Assembly (NCBI GenBank): GCA_030248215.1
Contig: JASANG010002561.1
Coordinates: forward strand, 1 to 64,000
Direction: 5' to 3'
Length of the DNA stretch: 64,000 nt
From: Enoplolaimus lenunculus
Lineage: Eukaryota > Nematoda > Enoplea > Enoplida > Thoracostomopsidae
Each line of letters opens with the position of its first letter. The first letter of the stretch is position 1. The notes under the pieces were generated by a model. That model searched no databases and was not told the DNA's origin. It saw nothing but the letters and a program-made list of their open reading frames with translations. Position numbers and translations under genes: made by a program. Positions 1 to 10,600 of this stretch are shown piece after piece.

Positions 1-1008
1 GCTCGGGTTACCAGTTAAATTACAAATTAGTTATAAATCACAATTTGATTTATCTGGCAATTTTTCATTACAGATAATGATGCAGTTGTTCGAAACGAAG
101 TAAAAATGACTAAATTCATCCAAAATCGTAAAAAAGTTCGACGCATCGGCTGCTTATTTTTTAATAATTTCCGGAAACCCGGTGAATATTTGCGCGCTTC
201 GATTGTATTGGACAGAAACATAAAACATCTTTGAAACTTTTATATTTCAATATCCGTTTTCGGTTTACTGTTTCCGTTATTTTTAGATTTTAAGCTTCGA
301 ACGAAGTCGCTAAATTGACGATAGCTGCTGTACACATTTCAGTATATGCGGGCCTACATCATGACTGGAGCAATCGTTCATAGACCATATTATACACGAA
401 GAACATTTGTGAAACATTACCTACACAAGGTTTATATTCACTTAGCAATACAAAGTCGTGAAGCATCAACTGCACCGATTCTGTTTGGATCTTAGACTTA
501 GGCTTAGGCTTCAGATTGTATAAGTCTTTGGTTCACTTTTGGTTAGGGTTTAAAGTCCAAATTATGTATAAATAAATTTTAGACAATCCGCCGGTGTTAA
601 TCAATGCAGTATCCAGTAAAAGTATCTCCAGACTACCAGAGTCATAAAATCGATGTTTCTGGTGCGATTTAGAATCTTGAGCCGCACATTGGACTCTCGC
701 GGAGTCGAATTTGACTCAGTTTGTGTAGTTCCGTAGAGCCTATTTCGGAGAGAGTCAATTTGACTGACCATTTTTTGCAGTAAGTTTTAGACTAATTTTT
801 GCTTAGTCTCAATTATAGGATTATTCTTTAGGCTTTGCACTTATCCTTAGCGTTATGGTTACGACTGTGCTTTATACTACTGTTTCGACCCTGTTCTATA
901 TCATGTCTCTGCGACGCAACCCGTATCTTGCAACAGTGTCGTGCTGTGAGGTAAGCAGCGATTAGTCGACTCGACCCCTCCGTTGGGTCGCCTTCCAGTC
1001 GCGTTTAC
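1..1008. other. Presumed intron of the partial gene, repeat remnants only
   Basis: No supported exon is visible. A K-family end lies near 330-362, TTAGGC-like T-family debris at 480-525 and 780-905, and half of a palindromic P element at about 672-782. Confidence 0.4.
672..782. repeat. P-family palindromic MITE, half copy
   Basis: Carries the right arm of the P hairpin: the GACTCAGTTTGTGTAGT core, TAGAGCCTATTTCGGAGAG and a terminal CCATTTTTTGCAGT. The left arm is missing. Confidence 0.7.
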
Positions 1009-1192
1009 CTTCATAAAGTTGAACTTTAATTGTGTATGTTGCATTCAGCGATAAATGTTGCAAACGTTGCTCTCTATATGCAGCGTATTGTTGCCAGCAA
1101 ACCATCACCAACGCAAATACACTGAATCCAATAATTCCGCCTCGAAAACCTCGTTCAATTTTGTCATTTTGCAGCCTTGGTTGCGGTTTCAT
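1009..1192 (-). CDS. First exon of a partial type II membrane protein gene
   Basis: The exon runs from ATG at 1192-1190 to a GAAG|GTAAAC donor after 1009 (61 codons plus one base, phase 1). The peptide begins MKPQPRLQNDKIERGF and has one hydrophobic segment at about residues 18-33 (GIIGFSVFALVMVCWQ), followed by a basic, coil-prone stretch ending in QLYE. A short cytosolic N-terminus followed by one membrane span fits a type II or signal-anchor protein. Exon length, topology and the TATGAAG|GTAAA phase-1 donor closely resemble exon 1 of the gene starting at 14787, so a tandem paralogue is likely (inference). The remaining exons would lie to the left; no convincing continuation was found in 1-1008, so the gene is probably cut by the window edge. 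Family not recognised. Confidence 0.55.
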
Positions 1193-1379
1193 TGGCAAAA
1201 CCGATCGGATTAGGGTTTAAAACAGGCACTGAATAATAAAACCTACAAATACAGTAGAACCAGCGCCGTTGATCTGTCCAGCACCGAAGCGTAAACGTAT
1301 AGAATTTAGATTAAAACCCCTAAGGTTGGTTCTATACGTGTCGTACGCGGCACCGTACAGCACGGGTCCGTAGACAAGG

Positions 1380-1505
1380 GGTGGGGCCAGAGGGGATCAG
1401 CCCCCTGGAAAGATTTTGGCCCCACCAGAGAGGTTTCAACGTTGCTTGTAACTCATTGAAATCCCTTGAATGCCTCTGTTGGAAAGTTTTCAGCCCCCTA
1501 GCAAG
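1380..1505. repeat. R-family repeat copy
   Basis: Shares TTGCTTGTAACTCATTGAAA, GGAAAGTTTTCAGCC and AGCAAGGTGAGC with copies at 4475-4630, 6250-6390 and 22395-22590. Intact copies begin near CGTAGCCAGGGGG and end CTGGC-ACGGGCC, suggesting a short inverted-end element of unknown class. Confidence 0.6.
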
Positions 1506-1539
1506 GTGAGCGGGTTACGGACCTGGTACAGCATTGTTT

Positions 1540-1612
1540 ACAATGCCGAACGGCACCGGACGGTGACGGACGGCGCCGGACATCATCAAACGCATAGCGC
1601 CGTCCTAAGGTT
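1540..1612. repeat. D-family GC-rich repeat
   Basis: GC-rich island in AT-rich DNA built from GACGGTGACGGACGGCGCC. Related islands lie at 38118-38315 and 58830-58925; those two share an end reading GTCAACAAAAGTACAGCG. Confidence 0.55.
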
Positions 1613-1835
1613 TGCGCTGTGAGTATACGCGGTGTTGCTTGTGTATGTACAGAGTGTGTAATGTTAAGACACACACTCGTGCACATATAACACCAGAGGA
1701 AATTATGATACCAGCCGCGTGGTGTAATGGGTAGCGCGCTTAACTAGCGAGCGAGGGGTCCGAGGTTCTTTTCTCGGCGTGGCCATATCTTTCGGAGAAA
1801 TTAATGGGAAAGCCAATTATATTCGCAGTACTTCG
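1612..1835 (+). repeat. S-family tRNA-related SINE
   Basis: Positions about 1714-1785 read like a decayed tRNA: a GCCGCGT/GCGTGGC acceptor stem, an A-box-like GTGTAATGGGTAGC, and a partial T arm. The anticodon stem is mismatched, so it is not a working tRNA. A second copy at 40020-40250 on the opposite strand matches before and after the tRNA part (TTTCGGAGAAATTAA tail), showing a dispersed element rather than a lone pseudogene. Confidence 0.55.
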
Positions 1836-2057
1836 AGGAAAGGGGTCGTCCCGACCGTGCAGTTCTGACATGCACTATACTTAAATGTGCCGAAGAGCAC
1901 CGGCCGGCGCTGAGCGTCGCAAGCTATATTGGCATGATTCGCGGCGCTGTGCGGCAAGTAAAGCGTAATCTTTAGCCTACCTAAGCGCTATCTTGAAGCA
2001 AAACACGACAATGTTTCGGAAAACATGACCGAATTTCAATCAAACGACACAGAACTG

Positions 2058-2266
2058 CACTGCAAAAAATGGTGAGTCAAATAGACTCTCTCCGAAATAG
2101 GCTCTACGGGACTACACAAACTGAGTCAAATTCGACTCCGCCAGAGTCAAACATGCGACTCAGTGAATCGAATTTGACTCTGCCTTAGTCGAATTTTGAC
2201 CCAATTTGTGTAGTCCGTAGAGCCTATTTCGGAGAGAGTCCATTTGACTCACCATTTTTGCTGTGT
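2058..2266. repeat. P-family palindromic MITE, full length
   Basis: The arms are near-perfect reverse complements: CACTGCAAAAAATGGTGAGT at the left and CCATTTTTGCTGTG at the right, with GGCTCTACGGGACTACACAA mirrored inside. The element would fold into a long hairpin and carries TGAGTCA/GACTC motifs in both arms. No coding capacity. Confidence 0.85.
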
Positions 2267-2825
2267 GTTAGGAAAATACAGAACACGAGAGTGACTCAAC
2301 TCACTAAACAATATTAGTCATCTATTGTGTAAAACAAATCTGAAATTGCAAAAAAATTTAATTAGGGATCAGCCTAAGGTTCAGAGCCGGAGCAGCCACC
2401 CCCCTTTCCCTCATTTGGGTGGCCGACCTCGAAAGGGACCCCCCGTACCCTGTTGAAACAAAAACCGCCGAAGTTACAAAATGCCACTCGCTTCTCGCTT
2501 GGTTCACTAGCGAGTTTGCAAACCCAATCCCTGGTGTTTGGAGGAAACACGTATCCCTGTCTGCTCGGGCGCTGTTTAAGGTTAAGATTGTTTTATACTC
2601 ATACTGTAAATACTGACAATTGCCGTAAAAGTACATGAATATTGTTGATGATGAGTTGAAAATGGTTTGAATTCGGCTTCGAAGAATTATCATTATGCTT
2701 AGCGAAAGCTGTAACGTGGTATAGAAACAGTTTTCCTGCCATTCGACAGTTGATAATTTTTTGTATCAAAAACACAAAACTCAAAATCAAATCGTGAATC
2801 AATAATCACAGCGGAGTGGAACAGT
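2267..2825. other. No supported feature
   Basis: Short overlapping open frames at 2358-2693 on both strands lack splice signals, composition bias or recognisable motifs. Confidence 0.4.
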
Positions 2826-3110
2826 GTCAGCGCGAACCCTCGGGTACCCGCACTTATCCCGCGGGTAAACGCGGGTCGGGTAAAGAATTTCAGGCGTGGG
2901 TATACCCGCGGGTAATGTTGTTTTTATCACGCGGGTAAAAAATTGCCAGTTTTTACCCGCGGCAAACTTTCAAGTTTTAACGTAGAAAACCAACGCTATT
3001 GTCTGTTTTATTTCTGGTCAAGTGCGGCTTGCGCTTTATTTAGCTGGGTTTGAAATTTTGTTGCTTAAAAAATTTATTTTTGCCGTGGGTAAAGCGCGGA
3101 TCGGGTAAGA
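2826..3110. repeat. Y-family repeat (GCGGGTA-rich)
   Basis: Repeated CGCGGGTAA and TACCCGCGG motifs in both orientations. Related copies lie at 5885-6112 and 6820-7240; the latter ends GGGTGACATGCAGCCCTG, a hAT-like CAGGGCTG terminus in reverse. Confidence 0.55.
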
Positions 3111-3489
3111 AAATCGTTAGCCTGTTTCCACTCTGAATCACATAGCATTTGAAAGCGTCGGGCCAGATTTTGACGTTCAGAACTAAACAAAATTGAACCC
3201 CCGACGTTTTGAAAATTTATCGTTCCCTGCGGCTCGCTGCTGGAATATTCACAGCAGGGTCGCATCGGACGGTTATCACCGGTTTTGGTTCCGACGCACC
3301 TTCTGTTCCGGCTACGCCTTTGGTACAATTTGTAGGCCAGATGTTCCGGCAATTTTAGTAATGAAATTTTTCGTAATTTTGCAAACGCTGTACTATTCGG
3401 TGAGTTTACTGGTAAATGAAGCCAATTTTAAAGCTTTAATTACCGAGATATTTCAAAAAATCTCAGACCTGAAAGTTGAAAACTATTTT

Positions 3490-3810
3490 TATAAGTGTTT
3501 TTCACCTCCGGCTCCGGTTCCGGCAAACTCATTGACCTCCGGTTCCGGTTTATGTCACCTTCGTTTGCATATTTGTTACATGAATCTACGACAATTCTTC
3601 GAACGACAACTTGTCGCCCAACAGTGCGCTAAAGCCTATTAATAAATGTAAATGATAATCCTAAGCGTTATCCTAAGTCTAAGCCTAAGCCTAAGCATAA
3701 TGAAGGGCGACGAATTGTCGAGTCGATGAAATTTCGGATTACAAGTTGTCGGTCGACAAGTTATCGCGCAACGAATTGTTGTGGTACGACCACTTGTTAA
3801 AGAACACACA
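3490..3810. repeat. Palindromic repeat cluster with TTAGGC insert
   Basis: Repeated ACAACTTGTCG and CGACGAATTGTCG motifs in both orientations flank a short (CCTAAG)n stretch at about 3660-3698. It looks like an inverted-repeat element interrupted by T-family DNA. CCGGTTCCGG-rich G-family debris lies at 3505-3560. Confidence 0.4.
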
Positions 3811-3832
3811 AAATCTTACAAGGGACCACTGA

Positions 3833-4040
3833 TTGGAGGCATCTTTTTTGCTATGTACCAGTAGAGTAACTTTCAAACCAGCAAATGTTGAGGTTCAAAA
3901 TTCATTACATTTTTCAGATTTCATCGCCTTGACTTCTGTGCCAATTATGCATTCCGCAATTGCAAAAATTTGTCAGTTTGAAAATATATCGCTAACTAAA
4001 CGTGACAGATACTGCTATACGCATTTCAGAATATGGGCCT
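3833..4040. repeat. K-family MITE, decayed copy
   Basis: Matches the K internal region (the stretch around the CTGTGCCAATT segment) and ends GCATTTCAGAATATGGGCC, a mutated K terminus. Confidence 0.45.
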
Positions 4041-4474
4041 AAATTCGAATACATTCGTAACACCAAAAGTGCAACATACAAGAGTGTGCAACTTTTGAGG
4101 CTCCGCATGGTACCAAATGTAACACCGGACGTTGCGTTTTTGATCGACCCCCTTGTTTAGAATGGGGTTGCTATCATATAAATACCCTAAATTAAACTAT
4201 GAGGGGATCGTGTTTGATGCCGCATACATATAAAGTCCCAGGGTGATGTGTGGCAAAAACGCACCGCGCGCCGGGTACATTCTTTCCTACACAGAATGCT
4301 ACCAGTTGCATACTCTTGTTGAAAGATGCATCATCCACCTTGCTAAACTTGACACGATTGGCATTCTATTGATCCAATCAATGGCAAATAAAACTGCTCG
4401 TCGCTGCTAACTGGTTCAATCGCTCGAAGTGAAGACAAATTTTTGTCGAATCATATCCCTGAGTTTGGGCCCAT

Positions 4475-4630
4475 AGCCAGGGGGGATTAGGGGAGCTCAC
4501 CCTCCCCCTAGAAAAATTTTGACCCCTCTTGAAACCTTTCAACCTTGCTTGTAACTCATTGAAAACCCTTGAATGTCCGTCCTGGAAAGTTTTCAGCCTC
4601 CCCTAGCAAGGTGAGCTGGCGACGGGCCTG
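4475..4630. repeat. R-family repeat copy
   Basis: Begins GGGCCCATAGCCAGGGGGG and contains the shared TTGCTTGTAACTCATTGAAA core and AGCAAGGTGAGCTGG end. Confidence 0.65.
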
Positions 4631-4909
4631 CCAGAGTTTCCACAAAATGGCTATTTTGTCGGTGTTGTGTTGTGGTCGTCGAGTAATGTTGTTGTCAAAC
4701 ATGACGGTTTCCAATTATTCCCCGTTTTGATATTGCGTTTGCAACAAAAAACCTGTGGTCGATTTGTGGAATTGCTGAAGTTTCCTGCAAGTCGATGGAA
4801 TCGATCCGTTCGCTAATTTACCTCAAACCAGAGGCCACAAGTTTCATGTCCGCATCTCGTTTATCTTCTTGGTGTTCGTAGCCACCAATTGGTGAGGCTT
4901 TGACTTGTG

Positions 4910-5130
4910 GGCCCATGTTCCTTTGAGGGGCGTCCAGGTTTCTGGTGGGTCTATAAAAGAGCTTTTGATTCTAGGTTACATTTTTGTGCTTAGGCTTAGG
5001 CTTACGCTTACGCTTAGGCTTACGAACACATTTTGCAACGCTTAGGCTTAGGCTTAGGCTTAGAAATACGCTTGCTTATTCTATTTTAGTCCCACAGAAA
5101 AACGTTCCATCCCTGATCTTTACATGGGCC
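4910..5130. repeat. T-family MITE, chimeric T-C left / T-A right
   Basis: The left end is T-C (GGCCCATGTTCCTTTGAGGG, then GGTTTCTGGTGGGTC). The right end is T-A (CCCACAGAAAAACGTTCC, CTGATCTTTACATGGGCC). TTAGGC arrays occupy 4988-5068. The 8-base flanks do not match, as expected if two elements recombined. Confidence 0.8.
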
Positions 5131-5620
5131 AAAAAATCGCTTTGCGGAGCAAAATCTCCGAACAAGTTTCTAACCGCTCCAGTCGATTATCGGATCGTTT
5201 TTGTAATCCCTTCCACAGCCGGCGTTTGCTCAAAAATGGTTGCATTTCAAAATATTTTTTGTATGTTTAATTTCTCATGAATCGCTTCTGATCATTTCAC
5301 GCCCAAATTGGAATTTTTGAAAAATGCAAACAAGTAACTTTATTTCTGACATTTTCTGAGAAAATGGCTACATTGATTCTGACCAATGGGATGACGCTAT
5401 ATCGCCCGCCAACTATTATCAAAACCATTGTGATTGGTGCGCTTTGTTTTTGGTATATCTGTAAGATCAATAAGTCGCGGATTGCGCAATTTAGCTTCAA
5501 CTTTTTTGCAAAAAAAATCTGCATACGGTAATATATAACCAATACTTCGAAAAATATACCAGCCGATAACCAGTTCGTTTTCTATGCTAATCATCTCCTG
5601 AGCGCACCACCGTAATACAT
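5131..5620. other. No supported feature
   Basis: Overlapping short frames (5297-5594) carry no recognisable motif or splice structure. Confidence 0.35.
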
Positions 5621-5621
5621 G

Positions 5622-5800
5622 CGGCCAATGTTACTTTTAGGGGCATAACAGTAGATTAAGCGTATTCGTAAGCCTAAGCCTAAGCGTTGCAAAAGTGTGT
5701 TCCTAAAAGCCTAAGCCTATGTCTAAGCCTAAGCCTAAGCCTAAGCCTAAGCCTAAGCCTAAGCCTAAGAATAAAAATGTAATATAGAATCTAAACCCAC
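5622..5800. repeat. T-family MITE (T-C) with the longest hexamer run
   Basis: Starts GGCCAATGTTACTTTTAGGGG. Contains CCTAAG repeats, including an unbroken run of about seven hexamers near 5724-5769, then the T-C segment before the right end. The right terminus is missing. Confidence 0.75.
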
Positions 5801-5884
5801 TCATATTTTGCTTTGTTTCACTGGAGCGATAGTCACTGATGAGTTGCACCGAAAGACATTTTCTGGTTTATTTATCTGCAGAGT

Positions 5885-6112
5885 GGGAAGTGGGTAAGGA
5901 TTTTATTACACGACCCGCGCTTTACCCACGCAAACAAGAATTTCTTACCCTCGGGTATACCCGTAAACAGACAATAGCGTAGATTTTTCCACCCTAAAAC
6001 TTACAAGTTTGCCGCGTGTGAAAACTGTGATTTTGTTACAGGCGTAATAAAAATCTTTACCCGCTAGTATACACGCAGTTGAAATTCTTCACCCGACCCG
6101 CGACCCACTCTG
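5885..6112. repeat. Y-family repeat copy
   Basis: Mirror-oriented GCGGGTA/TACCCG motifs matching 2826-3110. Confidence 0.5.
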
Positions 6113-6249
6113 TTTGTCGTAAGGGCTGTATTTGCTTTGACCTCAAACTTGGTCGACAAGAACCGTTTAGGTTAAAAATAGGTGAAGTAATGCAATAAAG
6201 TACAGGCAGATGTTACGTAAAATTTCGCATTAATACTAATTGGGATGAG

Positions 6250-6390
6250 CCGGTCCCGGCCGTAGCCAAAGGCTGCCAGGGGGGCTCGGCCCTCCTCTGA
6301 AAAAATTTTTGTCCCCCCCTAGAAAATTGTCAACGTTCCTTTTAAGTCATTGATAACCTTTGTATACCCATCCTGAAAAGTTTTTTCGTA
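6250..6390. repeat. R-family repeat copy
   Basis: Begins GCCGTAGCCAAAGGCTGCC with an AGGGGGG tract and a decayed TCATTGATAACC core. Confidence 0.5.
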
Positions 6391-6519
6391 ATTAACTCTT
6401 GGTGTTATCGCTTAAACCAACCCACGGCAGCAGATTCCAAGTGCTGTTATGAGCAAATATTAAAGATTTGCAGCGAGCGGTTGATCTCGTATGACAAACC
6501 CGTACATAATTTAAATAAA

Positions 6520-6612
6520 GCTCTATTCACACGTGCAAGTTTTTAGCGTTTACTCACAGCTGCAACTTGCACGAGTTACAGCTGCGAGTATTTGCAAGGA
6601 AACATCGCTTTC
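6520..6612. repeat. E-family MITE, partial
   Basis: Contains AGCTCTATTCACACGTGCAA and CAGCTGCAACTTGCACGAG, the left arm of the E element. Confidence 0.6.
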
Positions 6613-6819
6613 ATTATGAATGCTGACATGAATTTATATGAATAATTCTCACAGACGACAGCAATAAATATCAAGCAGAAGCTACAAACTTCAAAAAATA
6701 ATGACAATTTTCACTTCATTTCAGCGAGGATATATTTATTGCTGAAATAAAATTTGTTCAAAATTATCAACCAAGCCACCAAGGGGCTGTTAAAACCTTT
6801 CCCTGCTGCGCTCCACGCA

Positions 6820-7240
6820 CAGATGTACGTGGGTACAAAGTTTTTGTACCCGCGTTGGGCTTTACCCAGGAAAATATATTGTTCTACCCGCAGGTATATA
6901 TACCCGCGACAAAAAATTCCTTTACCGTTACCGACCTTACCTGCCCTTATTTTTTCTTCTATTGTTGCTGCGTTTCAAAAAGCCATATATATTTTTCGAT
7001 TTAACAGCACATTTCAGGAGAGTATAATACTAGTTTTTCACTCATACGGTAAGAACAGTTTAATAATCCAATTTTTTCTACATTATCTGGTTTCAAGTTT
7101 AATGAAAATTTTAGGCGGGAAAAGAAACACAAATTTTTTCCGCGCTTTGAAATTCGTTAACCGCGAGTGTACCCGCGCCAAAATTTATTTACCCGTACCC
7201 GCGTTACCCGCGGGTACTCGCGGGTGACATGCAGCCCTGG
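6820..7240. repeat. Y-family repeat, long copy
   Basis: Repeated CGCGGGTA / TACCCGCG motifs at both ends of an AT-rich centre, ending at a hAT-like CAGGGCTG terminus (reverse). The open frame at 6754-7227 is a by-product. Confidence 0.55.
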
Positions 7241-7295
7241 CTCCACGTATTTTTTTTCACAAAAAACAATCGTTAACTTTTGAGTGCATATGATT

Positions 7296-7450
<155 letters not shown>

Positions 7451-7461
7451 TGTTGCCCTGG

Positions 7462-7624
7462 TTACAGTGGCTTTTGATTGCTTGGCAGTTCTTCTGCTTG
7501 CCACTGAGGAGGCTTCTGTAGGGCCTGTTCTTGCCCCTGTTTTTCCTGTTGCTGCTGTTGTTTTTGTTGCGGTTCTTCTTGTTGTTGTTGTTGTTGTTGT
7601 TGCGGTTGTTGTTGCGGTTCTTTC

Positions 7625-7672
<48 letters not shown>

Positions 7673-10600
7673 CGTTGTTGTGGCGGTTGCATCACTGGTT
7701 GCTCATGCTGTTGCTGTTTCAGTTGCAACTGCAGTCCTTCAATATGTTTTGCTAACCGATCACTTTTTTTCTGCCTGAAACAATATACAGTGAACGCATA
7801 TGCGCAAATCCGGCAAGTTAAAATACCGGAGCCGAAATCAGATGTCGATTTTTTGCCGATCCAGATCCGGATATCCGGTCCGGATGTCGATTTTTTGCCG
7901 AAGCCAGATCCGGATATCCGGTCCGGATGTCGATTTTTTGCCGAAGCCAGATCCGGATATCCGGTCGCACCCTGATATATACCTATGTACGTATATATAA
8001 TTTATTTCAACTTAACACCTGTAATTTCGTAAATAAAAATATGTGTAACTTTTACTTGTGTCAACGATACGATACTCAGTTTTGTATCCGGACTGGATTA
8101 AGTACAAAATAGTTCAATTTTGCGGGTGTAAAGTAGATTGAATTGAATAAAGATCGAAAGATCAGTCCGTGTATAGAACAGGGCCGGAACAGTAGTATAA
8201 GCATGCTCCTAAGCCTAAACCTAAGCCCAAGCGTATCGATGAGCCTATTCCTAAGCCTAAGCCTATGCCTAAGCGTAAAAATGAGCCTACTCCTAAGCCT
8301 AAGCCTAAGCCTAAGTCTAAGCCTAAGCAAAAAAATTAGTCTAAAGCTTAAACTGACTCTATTATAGCCCCTCCGGAAAACGATCCGGCCCTGTTCTATA
8401 CATTGGCCGAAAGATTGGCGATTGGCATTGAAACTTACGTTCGTTCAAAAAACTTCAACGCATTAAAATATTTCAATTGGAGTTCGGCGTAATTTTGAGC
8501 GTCTTGATTGGTTTTTTCCAACATCGTCGACAAAGTTTCAGTTAAATTATCGTTTTCTAAAATAGTTGAATTAAACTAAATTTTCTGGATTTGCTAATTT
8601 TAAGAGAATTCACGAATCATTGAAAAGTCGTTGGCTTAAGCGTTCAAACAAGCAAGTTTAGTCATTAAATGTATGTCCGCTAACCACTCTGTAAAAACAC
8701 TCTGCTGAAAATACTATGGTTATATTTTACTAACCTTTTTGAGTATAAGTGTACTAAATATTGAGTAAATCTGCTTAAAAAATGTAAGTAAGTAAAATGA
8801 AAAATTTTGTGTTTGCTTAATATTTAGTAAAACTTTGCCAAGCACCATAGTAAGTAAAACCGGCACTTAATTCGGCACAGTTCTCTTAATTTTAAGTATA
8901 ATTTTTTAGTGAGCAGGTGTTCAAGATATGTGGGCAAACGAAATAAAGACTTCCACATTACAGTTGTCAACATTCTTTTACGTTTTAGTAAATTATAAAC
9001 AGCATTCACACGTACACGTTTTTGTAGCGAGAACTCGCAGCTGCAACTTGCACGAATTACTTGCAGTGGTAAGTATTTTCAAAACAACATTCTGATGGAC
9101 CAATCAAACTGCGAGTGTAAGAAATTCAAGCGGGTTGCAACTGCGTTCACCGGTGCGAGTTAAATTCAATAGCATGAATTCCAGTAAGCTGCTTTGTCGC
9201 CAAACTTGTGCATGCAAGTTACATGTGCAAGTTTGCGCTACAAAAAGTTGCACGTGTGAATAGGGCTTTGGATATTAATAACATGGACGTTCGCGTATTA
9301 CGAGTATAACTCACCTTTTTCCAATTCTTCAACGTATGACTGAAAAATAATATTAACAAATCGCTGTACATTAGCGGCGTTCGGGCTAATGTATAGATAG
9401 CACAGGGCCTTTACAGCAGTAGAATCATATTACTAAACCTAAACATAAACCTAAACCTAACCGTGATATTCGACCAGTGCATTCAGTTTGGTCTTAAATT
9501 TTCATACCTACGCCGACCGCTGAAGCTACTTTGACCGCCGATAATCTATTTTGGGATTAAATTAAATATAAACGGTCTAAAATTCCACATTAGCGAGTAC
9601 GGTTTTTAGCAAATAACTTTTGTGTTAAGTCTTGTTTAGTGCGGCCCATGTTACGCTGAGGGCCGTCCCGCTGTCCCGGGACAGTGGGACAGCAGGACCG
9701 TAGGACAGCGGGACAGTAGGACAGCGGGTGGGACAGCGGGACAGTAGGACAGCGGGACAGTGGGACAGTGGGACAGTAGGACAGCGGGACAGTGGGACAG
9801 CGGGACAGTTGGACAGCGGGACAGTGGGACAGCGGGACAGATGGACAGCGGGACAGTAGGACAGTGGGACAGCGGGACAGAGGGACAGCGGTACAGTGGG
9901 ACAGCGGGACAGATGGACAGCGGGACAGTAGGACAGTGGGGCAGCGGGACAGAGGGACAGCGGTACAGTGGGACAGCGGGACAGTTGGACAGTGGGACAG
10001 CGGGACAGTGGGACAGCGGGACAGTGCGGACGGTAGGACAGCGGGACAGTAGGACAGTAGGACAGCGGGACAGTAGGACAGCGGGACAGTGGGACAGTGG
10101 GACAGCAGGACAGTGGGACAGTAGGACAATGGGGCAGTGGGACAGTAGGACAGTGGGGCAGTGGGACAGTAGGACAGTGGGACAGTAGGACAGTGGGACA
10201 GCGGGACAGAGGGACAGCGGTACAGTGGGACAGCGGGACAGTTGGACAGTGGGACAGCGGGACAGTGGGACAGCGGGACAGTGCGGACGGTAGGACAGCG
10301 GGACAGTAGGACAGTAGGACAGCGGGACAGTAGGACAGCGGGACAGTGGGACAGTGGGACAGCAGGACAGTGGGACAGTAGGACAATGGGGCAGTGGGAC
10401 AGTAGGACAGTGGGGCAGTGGGACAGTAGGACAGTGGGACAGTAGGACAGTGGGACAGCGGGACAGAGGGACAGCGGTACAGTGGGACAGCGGGACAGTT
10501 GGACAGTGGGACAGCGGGACAGTGGGACAGCGGGACAGTGCGGACGGTAGGACAGCGGGACAGTAGGACAGTAGGACAGCGGGACAGTAGGACAGCGGGA

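Noticed and set aside
1714-1785. tRNA-Ala (AGC) gene
   Set aside because: The anticodon stem has two mismatches and the T arm is irregular; a second copy at 40 kb with shared flanks shows it is a dispersed tRNA-related repeat.
3193-3642. 149-codon plus-strand open frame
   Set aside because: Crosses repeat sequence (CCGGTTCCGG and palindromic cluster) and shows no domain.
5724-5769. Chromosome end or telomere-fusion scar
   Set aside because: The hexamer run is short and sits between conserved T-family shoulders, as in all other copies.
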